Assembly: GCA_014526335.1 (NCBI GenBank)
Contig: JACTAT010000039.1
Coordinates: 4,202,202 to 4,266,201 of the forward strand
Length of the DNA: 64,000 nucleotides
Reading direction: 5' to 3'
DNA from: Chrysaora quinquecirrha
Lineage: Eukaryota; Cnidaria; Scyphozoa; Semaeostomeae; Pelagiidae
The notes under the pieces were generated by a model. The model saw only the letters and a list, made by a program, of their open reading frames with translations, was not told the origin of the DNA and ran no database searches. This document shows, piece by piece, positions 44,182 to 54,668 of the stretch. The position numbers and the translations under genes are program-made. Positions within the stretch are counted from its first letter, which is position 1. Every line of letters begins with the position of its first letter.

Positions 44182-47100
44182 CTACCATGACGCTGCCATG
44201 GGCTGGGGATTCTGTAGATATGACATCACAACTGCTGATACAGAAAGCCTACAAAGATAAAAGGAAAGAGCCTTTAGAAAAAGCAAAGTTGATGTTTTTG
44301 AATCTATTACTAGCCTAGGGCTGCTCAGTTGACTTTGCACTTTATTACCCCTGGTCTAGATGGGTATAGAATATAGCCGGTGCAGCCACACACGGTGCTC
44401 ACAACTACCAACCAGGTTCCCATTAATAAACCTGGTTGGAGAGGCACATTTGTGTTTACTACTTGCCCAAGGCTGTAATCTCTCCAATCACAATCTCTCC
44501 AATCACAAGTGGCAAGACTGTGGTTTGAACCCAAAACATTTTCCTTGTGAGCCCTGCATGCTTTTCACTGCACAACAGAGACCACAAACAATAGTGCAAG
44601 ATAGCTATATCTTTTGTATAATGATATTCTGTGGTGATAATCTTGCTTGATAATTTTTTGGAAATATACATAATTTTAAACACTGGGGCTCTATGGCACT
44701 TCTGTTCCATTTGATATGTACCATTTATGCTTTCAATAACAATAGCAATACTTACAAAAAGCTACTAAACATCTGTCTTGCATCTTCAGAGGCTCTTGCA
44801 TTAGCAAAACTGATAAAAGAGCAATAGACTGCTGCCCACGCTGCCCACTTAATCTGCAATATAAAGAAATAACATTAAACTAGTTGTTGTAACTAGTTAA
44901 AGCATATAATTATCACAAAGGGGACCTTATATCATCTAATGTCACTAATGCATGCAAGCAAGCAATAGCCTATTTGTGAAGTTGTGAAGGAAGGTCAGAG
45001 TTGTCTGCAGCTGCCAGTCTGCAGAGTGCGCACCCTTTCAGCAAGATCTTGGGGACACCACCATTGCCAAGAAACTGCTGGTGGAGGTGCAAAATATTAT
45101 TTGAACAAAGACTTTTTTGCACTGAAACAATAGAACAATGATGTATTGGCGCACAAAATGATTCAAGCAAATACATCTCGGGTGCACCACTCACACACTC
45201 TGCAGACTGGTACAGCTGTACACAGGTAATAGTGACTGACATCACCCAGACTGGAATTTTGCAGATTGCGGGTGGAAGTACGTGAAAGCAATAGAAGAAC
45301 AATAGGGCCTATTGTTTACCCAAGGATTGCACCCACACGCAGTTACTACAAATTGGTTGTATTTTCCCCAAAATATTGCTTTTGAAATATAGCAGGAATA
45401 TCTTATTTAGATTGATTTTGCAGATGTGAGGCTCTGGCAGTTGAATGTTATACTGCAAGGAAATCAATCATTTGCCTTTGAGGATTCCAGTTGTTCTAGT
45501 GATGGAACTGAATATGAGGATGTGTGAACTATGAAAAAACTATATAAACTTTTTTTTTACATAAGAGTGGTTTTAAACATTCTACCTTTTATGATGGAAT
45601 TAAATAATGAAGTGCAATGTATCAGTTCTCTTTCTTACTCATTAGTTGGTGTGATTTTCTGCTGTATTTTCTGACTAGTGTCATTTTGCGCTATGGTATT
45701 TCACTCTGAATTTTAGGCAATAGTTCATTTAACATCTCATTTCGCTATGGTATTTCACGCTTGATTTCAAACGATATGTTATTTTCCTACTTATTTCACA
45801 CTGTTTGGTATTTCACGGGCATTCCTCCCCTTGGGTGATTGCTGTTGGCATTTCATGATTGGTATTTCACGTTGACTTATTCGTTGTGGTATTTCACGCA
45901 GAATTGCTCACTGTGTCATTTTACATGAAATCTCCACCACAGTGAAATCCCACGTTGGTAACATCACGCACGTCATTTTCACAATTGTAGTATTTCATAA
46001 GGGGCTAGGATTTCACGTGGTATATCACGCGTCCTTTCCTGGGTTATTTCACGACATTTTTACCTGTGAAGTTAACAACATTAAATCAAGACTTGAAAAG
46101 TTCCTTTACAAAAGGTAGGAAAAATTTTAAAACTCTTTTAATATAAGAACTGATTTAGATTAATAGAATTTTTATATAATTGTGTGTTTTTTGTTATATG
46201 GCTAGCCTGATAATTCTTTTGGTAAACTAATATTGAGGTTTTTTTGACTGTTTATTTCAGGCAAAATTTCCAACAGCTGAAGTTGCTGCTTGCTAGAGTT
46301 TCATCATTCCTTGAATATTCCAAGTGAGTCATCTACAACAAGCTTGCTAAGCTTTCACTTTTTTTATCACCAGACTCTGATAAAAATGATGACTATATCT
46401 AATTGCCTTATATTTTTTTAGAATGCTTTGAAAGAATTGGTGTCACCAATCCTTCCAAAAAGGTAGGTATGTCTATTTATGTTCTATGAAACTTCTTTTA
46501 AAAGTCTTGATGATTTTATCACAATTCATTATGTTGTGTTAGCAAATATTGTGCTAATTGTAAACTATAATTCTCTTACATTTTAGCTTTGGAAAAAAGC
46601 AAGTTATACCTTCACTGCTTGAATACGAGGACATTGAATGAAACACAAGATACATTAACTGTTGTTTAATTTGTTTTATTATTGTTGCGATTGGAAAGAT
46701 TGATTACAGAACTCTTACAACATTGTTATACTATGTTTAAATATGCAAACTTTCATTATTCTGTATTTCATTTGCGTGATTTTTGTAAGTAGTAAAGGAT
46801 TTCTGATTTAAGTTCTATAAAGACAGTGCCTGTTGTGTTATTTGATCTTGAATTGCATTCATGTAGAATTACAGCGAAGTGGGTATTACACCACTTTGTC
46901 CTTACACATAGAATTACACAGTTTTGGCTTACACTAAATGGGAATTACACCTCCGTTGGATTTCACGTAGAATTACACGCCATTGGCTTGCACTAAATGG
47001 GAATTACACCTCCGCTGGATTTCACGTAGAATTACACGCCATTGGCTTACACCAAAGTAGAATTACACCTTTGTGTCATTACAAGGTATGTAGGATTTCA

Positions 47101-47588
47101 CGATTAAGTCTAATCCTCGATGGATTACACGCGCGTAGAATTACACGACGTGAGTTATTACACAGGTGATTTCACGTCGCCTTTCACGTAGTATTACTCG
47201 GGCGTTTTACCTGTGACCAGTCTGGGGCATCACTTTGTACCCCTACCCTAGGTTGAAAGTGGAACCATAGTTACACATTGCAATCTTTACTAGTACCCCA
47301 ATGCTCTGGTTATCAACAAAAGGTTGTTATTATCCTTAATCTTGTGCTCTTTTCTTAAATTTTGTTCAGTTTTTTTTACAATTTAGGCGGCTTAGGCCCT
47401 TTTTAACTTACCCTCATCATCAATCCACACATGCTGAAAATCATACCAAGTAAGTTTAGATAATCTGCAGAAGGATCATCTCCTGGCTTTCCACTGTTCG
47501 ATGAAGGTTTATAACGATATATTCTGTTTGGTCTCTTCGGATCTGGGCCACTTTGGAGATTCATTGCTGCACTGTTTCTGGAAGCCAT
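44182..47588 (-). CDS. WDR83OS: PAT complex subunit Asterix (WDR83OS), 3 exons, complete
   Basis: Minus-strand exons 47588-47412, 44853-44756 and 44248-44182 (177 + 98 + 67 bases, 113 residues plus TAG), all with GT/AG ends and matching phase. The protein has the conserved [13 protein letters not shown] start, [48 protein letters not shown], then [14 protein letters not shown] near the end; the human protein is about 106 residues. Asterix is a small ER membrane protein that, with CCDC47, forms the PAT complex shielding polar transmembrane segments of newly made membrane proteins. The N-terminus is some ten residues longer than the vertebrate form; a second Met lies at residue 9. The 2.6 kb first intron contains an insertion with odd motif clusters, and the second contains a SINE. 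Confidence 0.95.
44355..44590 (-). mobile_element. tRNA-derived SINE in Asterix intron 2
   Basis: On the minus strand the stretch reads from a tRNA-like head with a B box (GGGTTCAAACCAC) into CCTTGGGCAAGTAGT, CCTCTCCAACCAGGTTTATT and GGGAACCTGGTTGG, a body typical of broadly distributed invertebrate SINEs. ATTGGAGAGATT is duplicated in tandem within it. The A box and tail are not well defined. Confidence 0.55.
45424..46637 (+). other. Coding-like exon fragments inside Asterix intron 1
   Basis: Plus-strand pieces bounded by splice-like signals. 45424-45527 ends in [10 protein letters not shown] and a stop. Then [15 protein letters not shown] (to 46114) joins in phase to [20 protein letters not shown] (46261-46323), then [11 protein letters not shown] (from about 46422), then [16 protein letters not shown] and TGA near 46637. 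Composition is protein-like, but I recognise no family. They may be the 3' end of a transposon gene or of a nested gene. Confidence 0.35.
45690..46062 (+). repeat. Cluster of about 15 GGTATTTCACG-type motifs
   Basis: Copies of (G)TATTTCACG and variants (CATTTCATG, TATATCACG, GGATTTCACG) recur at irregular 15-45 base spacing, all mainly on one strand. They end at TTTTTACCTGTGAAG. The spacers are unrelated to each other. This is not a regular tandem repeat. Confidence 0.7.
46861..47215 (+). repeat. Cluster of GTAGAATTACACG / GGATTTCACG motifs
   Basis: About 17 copies of ATTACAC(G) or ATTTCACG alternate, including a tandem duplication of about 60 bases around 46950-47040. It ends at GTTTTACCTGTGACC, very close to the end of the first cluster, and in the same orientation. 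Confidence 0.7.
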
Positions 47589-48531
47589 ATTGCTTAAGTG
47601 GAAGAAGGAATACGCCGAACGAGGCTATTTTTAAATGGAGGACAGTAATAAAGGTAGGAGGAATTAAACCACATGACCTCTTGCTCTACTATGATTGGAG
47701 GAGAAGGGAAGATTGGGCCAAATGAAGCGAAGACAAAACATTGAACAGACCAGAATGGTCCCGGCGGTCCTCCCTTGGCCCAGTCAAATCAGGGAAAATG
47801 TGAAAACGTGGTAGCTGTAATCAAACGAAGGAAAAGAATCCTGGTAAGTATGGTAGAAACTTGCGAACTGACTGAAACAATGTAAATTTTAGTTTATTTC
47901 CTTACTCCAGATAGTCTCTCAGGACAGACTTGAGGCCCTTTAGGCCTACAACCTTTACACTTCACTAGACACTGGCACACTACATTACCAACAATTTCGA
48001 TATAACAATAGGCTAACAATATGATGGAACAATAGAGAGTGGCTCTTGCACACTGGAGAAAACTGCCATACTCTGGCTCTGTAAACTGGCACTTACAGCC
48101 TTGTGCCTAAATAAGGCCTATCTAGGGGCTTTATTTACTAGTTAATTTGTTCCGTGTGGGGATATTGGGGTTTAGACAGAGTGGGGTAAAAAAGTTTCAC
48201 CAAGTTCATTATTTGCAGTCAAGGTCTTAATGAAATCGGGAACTTTGAATGCTTATAGAATTAAGAACCAGTAGCGAGAGCTCATCGTAAGGTTTAATCT
48301 GATTGGCTGATTAGCTAGAAGGAGATATTCAGGGTGACAAGGGTGACAAGGAATTCTATTGATTTAGCAGGAATCACCAATCACGAACTACATTCTTATT
48401 GGACGTTGGGAACAATAGCACAGATGTTGCTTGTTTGTTGCAATGGAGTGTTGCCATGCTACAATTTCTTGTTGACAGTTAAGGGTGGATGTTGAGTTGA
48501 AGTTACATCTGTATCTGCTCGTGACGTCAAA
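47589..48531. other. Spacer upstream of Asterix
   Basis: The left part should hold the Asterix promoter (minus strand). A diverged copy of the repeat found in KIF2 intron 1 lies at about 48172-48290 (GTGGGGTAAAAAAGTTTCAC, ACTTTGAATGC). No gene is seen. Confidence 0.55.
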
Positions 48532-48900
48532 ATGGCCATGAAATCTAATCGTGGAAGCGGAATTTGCCATAAATGCGGGTCAACCTTTTCAAATAGATGG
48601 AAACCTGTCCATTGCAAAAGTTGTGGAATGCTTTTAAATGGTAATTTTGTACCAAAGAAGCCAAAAATATCGCCTGTGAACGTGGTCAAGGTTTGTGATC
48701 TTGATGCTGATGGTAAAGTATCTGTCTTTTCAGTCAGAACGTCAACCAGAGATCATCGATGTTTTGTCTTGTCCTCAAATGGCCAATATCTGTGTTATCA
48801 CCAGAACTGTGTGCAGTCCAGAAGCGTTTTTTACCATTCAAACAATAAAGATTTCTAATGCTCGCATGTGGAAGCATTGAAAACAAACAATGTAAATGCC
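48532..48900 (+). pseudogene. Truncated paralogue of the Cys-cluster gene at 140
   Basis: The ATG at 48532 opens 108 residues that follow the N-terminus of the first gene: ICHKCGSTFS...CKSCGMLLNG against TCPSCKTSYP...CGCGTELGG, then TSTRDHRCFVLSSNGQYLCY against TTGRDTRVFVLYSDRANERL. The SWIM-like module C-x4-C is kept. A TAA (48856-48858) falls where the first gene has Thr just before C-x-H; in the same frame the reading continues C-S-H-V-E-A, so the match goes past the stop. The homology ends at the edge of the 62-bp satellite (about 48905). This is a broken copy unless a short protein is made. Confidence 0.8.
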
Positions 48901-48904
48901 CCTC

Positions 48905-50365
48905 TTTATCTTATACTGTGTATATACTTATATATATATATGTGCTTGCCATCCTCGTCACCCTCATCACCCATATATACTGTATATATACTTATGTATA
49001 TATATGCTTGCCACCCTCGTCACCCTCGTCACCCAAATATACTGTGTATATACCTATATATATATATGCTTGCCACCCTCGTCACCCTCGTCACCCAAAT
49101 ATACTGTGTATATACTTATATATATATATGCTTGCCACCCTCGTCACCCTCGTCACCCAAATATACTGTGTATATACTTATATATGTATATATGCTTGCC
49201 ACCCTCGCCACCCTCGTCACCATATATACTGTGTATATACTTATATATCCATGCTTGCCACCCTCATCACCCTCGTCACCCAAATATACTGTGTATATAC
49301 TTATATATATATATGCTTGCCACCCTCGTCACCCTCATCACCCATATATACTGTGTATATACTTATATATATCCATGCTTGCCACCCTCGTCACCCTCGT
49401 CACCCAAATATACTGTGTATATACTTATATATATATATGCTTGCCACCCTCGTCACCCTCACACCCATATATACTGTGTATTTACTTATATATATCCATG
49501 CTTGCCACCCTCACACCCAAATATACTGTGTATATACTTATATATATATAGTATATATATGCTTGCCACCCTCGTCACCCATATATACTGTGTATATACT
49601 TATGTATATCCATGCTTGCCACCCTCACACCCATATATACTGTATATATACTTATGTATATATATGCTTGCCACCCTCACACCCTCACACCCAAATATAC
49701 TGTGTATATACTTATATATATATATGCTTGCCACCTCACACCCTCACACCCTCACACCCAAATATACTGTGTATATACTTATATATGTATATATGCTTGC
49801 CACCCTCACACCCTCGTCACCATATATACTGTGTATATACTTATATATCCATGCTTGCCACCCTCATCACCCTCGTCACCCAAATATACTGTGTATATAC
49901 TTATATATATATATGCTTGCCACCCTCGTCACCCTCGTCACCCAAATATACTGTGTATAAGCTTATATATACATGCTTGCCACCCTCGTCACCCAAATAT
50001 ACTGTGTATAAACTTATATATACATGCTTGCCACCTCACACCCTCACACCCAAATATACTGTGTATATACTTATATATATATATGCTTGCCACCCTCGTC
50101 ACCCTCGTCACCCATATATACTGTGTATTTACTTATATATATCCATGCTTGCCACCCTCGTCACCCATATATACTGTGTATATACTTATATATATATATA
50201 TATGCTTGCCACCCTCGTCACCCTCATCACCCAACTATACTGTGTATATACTTATATATATCCATGCTTGCCACCCTCATCACCCATATATACTGTGATA
50301 TACTTATATATCCATGCTTGCCACCCTCGTCACCCTCGTCACCCAAATATACTGTGTATATACTT
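48905..50365. repeat. 62-bp satellite array, about 24 copies
   Basis: Units of about 62 bases (range about 50-70) combine ATATACTGTGTATATACTTA, a TA-dinucleotide stretch and GCTTGCCACCCTCGTCACCC, with one to three copies of the CTCGTCACC or CTCACACC part. All three plus frames are free of stops across the array, giving an apparent 505-codon ORF that is an artefact of composition. Confidence 0.95.
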
Positions 50366-50645
50366 ATATATCTAAGTTTGCCATCTTTGTAATATTTGCA
50401 ATATTTTGTATATGTATGTTAGATGTGTACCGGGTGTGTATGAAATTCACATATTATGTGTGTTTGTCTTTGTGGGAAAAAGAGAATATTTCACTATTGT
50501 TATAAAAATGAGAATTCCAGATCAACCAATCAGATTAGACCTTGCGACAAGCTCTACTTCACTCTTAAGAACACAAGTGCTAAGTTTTGGAATGCTGATG
50601 CTTGATGCTTAAATTCCAGGTTTCGATCACTTTGTACTTATCAAG

Positions 50646-52667
50646 ATGGTTGTTTGGTGCAAATATTGCAGCCTGCCAGTTGATGTTACCAACTCTCTAC
50701 AATGTCAAGATTGCAAAATGTACATACATTTAAGTTGCTTGAAGGAAGAGAAACCAAGCTCACTCAAAGGTGACATGCTGTTTGATTTATTATGCAAAAA
50801 CTGTGGGGGTGAAAATGGAGAAGAATTATCTCGAATGAAGATCACTTGGGTCCAGGCTATACATTTGGCACTTTATAATTTAGCTGTAAGAGAAAGTGGA
50901 CGGCAGGGCTTCTTTAAATGGAAAGATGATGTTTGTGGATTTATAAGTCAAAATTGGAATTGTTTATTTCCTTCAAAACCAATGACTAATAACTGGAGAA
51001 GTACAGTTGCAGGGACATTGTCAGTCTACAGTCAGAAGTTATTTAAATCTGGGCAAATGTTGTTTAATGAGACAGGATGGTGGTCGTTAATAGAGGTCAA
51101 GCCACCACCAAGGAGTTATGGGGAGAATATAAAAGCAAAAGGAAAGCCGAAATCCAAAGATAGTAGTGAAGCTGTGGAGAGTGTGTTATTGAAAAATGAT
51201 ACTAGTTTTGGAAGGGGAAAGAGAAAACAAAAACAGCCTTTTGAAGATGTTAAAAGATCAAAACAGCAAGAAGATGGGATTGTGTCAAAGGAAGATGAAA
51301 TTCAAGGCAATTTGTTGAATATTGATTCATCAGAAGATAAAATTACTGATTTTTCTATGAGTGAAGATGTGGGTTCTGGAAATTCAGATGACATATTGAA
51401 TAATGATCCTTTCTCTTTGATAAAAGTTGAGGAAATTGGGAATTCCATATCAAGAAGTCTCAGTGTTGAGACATTCAAAGAGGATACATGCGACTCAGTC
51501 TCGGAAAAATCAGGAAAAATCTCGGAAAAATCCGACGTTATTAAATCAGAAATCGTTACAAAAGACAACGATTCTCAAGAAACGACCCAAGACCAAGCGA
51601 AAACGAAAACTAAAGCTTCAAAGCCCCAAGTTCCAGCTGAACCGAGATTAGTGCCGATGAATCCGTCGCAAGAAAACGAACTTCTTTACAGACTGAATTG
51701 TTATCCAAAAGCAATAGCCGAAAATTCGGTAGCGAAGCGACTGCAAAGGAAATTGAAGTTACGAAAACTAAAACGAGAAATGGGGCTACCGATTTTCGAT
51801 CTTGACGAATTTGTCCGGGAAAGAATTCGAAGATCTGCTCCGCCAGGGCTAAATGTTGTTTTCACCGATGAATATGGCCGAGAATTACCAAAAGCGAGCA
51901 CCGATGATAAATCAAAACAACCGCATAAAAGTACTTCGTTACATCATCCAGCATTGCAGGGAGTAAACGTTTTAGAGCGATTTCAGACGAGTATGAAGGC
52001 ACGAGACGAGCGAAAAGGCGAGCTTGTGGGATCGTTTTTGTCTCGGTTAGTCGGCCGTAAAGAAGACGAAGATTTGCGAACGATTGTTAGTCCGTACACA
52101 CACCGGCTACTCAAACCGTACATTCGACGAGACTACGACACAAAACCGCTGAAATTAAGAGTTATGGATGAACTATTGTGTTACACTCACAGATTTGACC
52201 ATCATTGGATCAAACCATGCCCTTCGCCTATTGACTATTGCTACGTACAACCGCATCATATACCTGCGGTTAATGCAATGTGTCAGGAGTTTTTCTGGCG
52301 TGGCATCGATCTATCCGAATGCCTACAATATCCTGACTTCAGTTGCGTTGTATTGTATAGAAAGCTTGTGATTGGCTTTGCGTTCATGGTCCCGGATGTC
52401 AAATACAATGAAGCGTATATATCCTTTGTTTTGGTGCATCCTGATTGGCAGAAAGCTGGCATCGGCACCTTTATGATTTATCATTTGATTCAAACTTGCA
52501 TGGGAAAAGATGTTACGTTACATGTCTCTGCGTCCAATCCATCGATGTTACTTTATCAAAAATTCGGATTCAAGGCTGAGGAATACATTCTCGACTTTTA
52601 TGATAAATATCTACCAGAACATAGTAATGAATGTAGACATGCTTTTTTTCTAAGGTTGCAAAGGTAA
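50646..52667 (+). CDS. KAT14: KAT14 / ATAC2 (CSRP2BP) histone acetyltransferase-like protein
   Basis: Intronless ORF of 673 residues from the ATG at 50646. N-terminus: a Cys-rich zinc finger (WCKYC ... LQCQDCKMYIHLSC ... LLCKNC), then a winged-helix-like region (KITWVQAIHLALYNLAVRES ... WKDDVCGFI ... WWSLIE, about 75-160) that matches the family N-terminal domain. A long acidic, low-complexity linker follows (about 165-340). The C-terminal GNAT fold (about 537-673) has FVLVHPDWQKAGIG, whose Q-x-x-G-x-G binds acetyl-CoA, then SASNPSMLLYQKFGF. KAT14 is a subunit of the ATAC complex, which acetylates histones in the nucleus. The human protein is about 780 residues and its gene has introns, so an intronless form is notable. 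A 5' UTR intron is possible (TTCCAG acceptor at about 50620). Confidence 0.95.
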   Translation: MVVWCKYCSLPVDVTNSLQCQDCKMYIHLSCLKEEKPSSLKGDMLFDLLCKNCGGENGEELSRMKITWVQAIHLALYNLAVRESGRQGFFKWKDDVCGFISQNWNCLFPSKPMTNNWRSTVAGTLSVYSQKLFKSGQMLFNETGWWSLIEVKPPPRSYGENIKAKGKPKSKDSSEAVESVLLKNDTSFGRGKRKQKQPFEDVKRSKQQEDGIVSKEDEIQGNLLNIDSSEDKITDFSMSEDVGSGNSDDILNNDPFSLIKVEEIGNSISRSLSVETFKEDTCDSVSEKSGKISEKSDVIKSEIVTKDNDSQETTQDQAKTKTKASKPQVPAEPRLVPMNPSQENELLYRLNCYPKAIAENSVAKRLQRKLKLRKLKREMGLPIFDLDEFVRERIRRSAPPGLNVVFTDEYGRELPKASTDDKSKQPHKSTSLHHPALQGVNVLERFQTSMKARDERKGELVGSFLSRLVGRKEDEDLRTIVSPYTHRLLKPYIRRDYDTKPLKLRVMDELLCYTHRFDHHWIKPCPSPIDYCYVQPHHIPAVNAMCQEFFWRGIDLSECLQYPDFSCVVLYRKLVIGFAFMVPDVKYNEAYISFVLVHPDWQKAGIGTFMIYHLIQTCMGKDVTLHVSASNPSMLLYQKFGFKAEEYILDFYDKYLPEHSNECRHAFFLRLQR

Positions 52668-52770
52668 TTCGTAAATTTTCGTATTAATTCGGTCGACTGT
52701 TCGTATTTTTCGATTTTTCCTTTAATTTATCGGAATCTATCAGGCGGCATTAACCCTCCCACTCCCCTAA

Positions 52771-52978
52771 AGGCCTGGCTACACTAGGAGACATGTCGCA
52801 CACGACATTGATGTCCCCTCGGTGTCTCCCATTTTAGCCACCTCAGAAACTATGCAGCGCGCGGCAAAATTAGCGGGAGACACATGTTGCTCGCTTGTCG
52901 CTGGCATGTTTAGCCACCCTGGGAGACATGCCGGATACAGTGTCGCGCGCGACAAGTCTCCTGGTTTAGCCATAGCTT
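52771..52978. repeat. MITE with AGGCCTGGCTACACTAGGAG inverted ends
   Basis: About 208 bases. The left end AGGCCTGGCTACACTAGGAG and the complement of the right end (AAGCTATGGCTAAACCAGGA) pair over about 30 bases, up to GACATGTCGC. Inner copies of GGGAGACA and TTTAGCCACC make further hairpins. A partial copy (GTCTCCTAGTTTAGCCAGAC) lies at 63595-63632. Confidence 0.8.
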
Positions 52979-53619
52979 AACAGTTTTCGAAAATGGCCTA
53001 AAATCGTACATAATGCATGTCACATGTTAGTGCACAGTACACCGGTTCTGAAGCGCTTAAACTAAGTGATGATTTTATTGTTTCAGACAAAAAAACGTTT
53101 TTTCGCTACTCATAAAGATCTTAGTTCTGTTCCAGGAAAATACATCGAGTTTTAAAAAGAAGGGACACTACCTGAACCCAATAAATCTGAAATAAGGCTA
53201 TTTTTCTAGCGTATTTCTTATCGGTTTTCAAACTGAAAGGCTGTCTCGAGGTTTTAATGATAACAGATCCTCGGATTCCGATTTCACTATTTATTCATCT
53301 TATCTAGAGTTTTGTGGCCAACCTAACTGGGAGAGTTCTAACCAGAATTTCATCGTAATTAAAAACAATTTCATTTGATCCTACAGTTGGGAGACCCAAG
53401 GTCGATGAAGAAGTAATTGATGAAATATAATAACATTGAAATGTTAGATAGGAGATGTTTTTATGTCTGGAGAATATCATCTAGAATCTCCGACTTATTG
53501 GACTCAACACTTTAAGTCTGAGAGTCAGTACGCTATCGCAGAGTTTTAAACGCCGCTGGAACTATAAGCATAGAATTGCGGTGGAATGTAGAACATTAAT
53601 GTAACGGATCTCTGTGAAA

Positions 53620-53775
53620 CAAAAGCTATTGTCCGCTATAGAGGTGTCCGCTATAGAGAGGTGTCCGCTGTATCGGGGTTTGTTTTACAAGGAGATGACC
53701 TATGGGACAATATATGTTTGTCCGTTGTTCACAGGTGTCCGTTGTCTAGAGATGTCCGTTAATAGAGGCTCCACT
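53620..53775. repeat. Degenerate GGTGTCCGYTATAGAG repeats
   Basis: Four to six copies of GTCCGCTATAGAGG or GTCCGTTGTCTAGAG in direct order. They resemble the ends of a mariner-like element, but the unit is too degraded to name. Confidence 0.5.
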
Positions 53776-54668
53776 TTGTACTTGGTCATTAGGGGTGGCA
53801 TTCGGACTTAGAGCGCTTTGGGGCCTTAATGTTTTTGAACCACGCCCTTGAGAAGCACAGAAAGTGATCGAACGCCCTCCAAGGAAGGTAATTGTAAGAA
53901 AGTGTATTGTTCAAAACAAGCACAGCACAGGTCCGTCGCAGGGATTTCTTTTGGCTTGGAAAGACTTGCATATGAACATAACACTATAGGAAGAATATGC
54001 CCCATAATGTTATGGAAAAAATACACAATGTTTATCGAAAAAAATTATTCCAGAAAATCTGAGATACGTTTTCTGCTTGGTCGTGCTATGTTAAATTAGC
54101 TAATTTTAATGGTAGAATATCTAATGATATAAAATCTACAAAGCTAAATATTGTAAATAACAACAATAGTAATAATAATTATATGCTAACAACAGTAAAT
54201 TTAGCTTCATATTTATTGAAGATAACCTATTCGCTAATAATTATTACAGAAACTCCAAAACATTTTCGATTAATATTTTTGGATGGATGAGAACTGAGGA
54301 AAATGGAGGGGCTGGGAACGAGGTCGAGTCTGTGCATCGAGCAATTCACTTAAAAGCCATGCTCATGTCGACCTTATGCGATAGAACTAACGCAGACCAC
54401 TAGTGGTAGTGTTAACATGTGCCGACATGTCAACAACTTATCAGAGCTTAAAGGATACAGTTGATCGCGGTCGCAAGATCCCTCAGGTCGGCATTTTGCT
54501 AGTTAAAATGCCTATGAAAGAAATCTGTCATTTACAAAATCTACAAACAAAAATTAGTCTTTAATTTTTAGAAATTTCAATAAAGTCATTCAGTAACAGT
54601 TGAGTGCTCCATGTACCTAAAATGACTTTGATAAAGTTAGGCCGTGCAGCTGTATACAAGATATATTT

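Larger units (their letters stand above)
52668..54668. other. Spacer between KAT14 and the VWA gene
   Basis: No gene. Contains a MITE at 52771-52978, degenerate GGTGTCCGCTATAGAG repeats at about 53625-53770, and AT-rich sequence with AATAATAATTAT near 54165-54250. Confidence 0.6.

Noticed and set aside
44101..44310. Plus-strand coding-like stretch (EVPGKLELKNLEVFVESL and following)
   Set aside because: It overlaps the last exon and 3' end of the minus-strand Asterix gene, which has far stronger support.
48858..50375. 505-codon ORF and three overlapping ORFs on the plus strand
   Set aside because: They lie within the 62-bp satellite, whose unit has no stop in any plus frame; the peptide is pure repeat with no domain.
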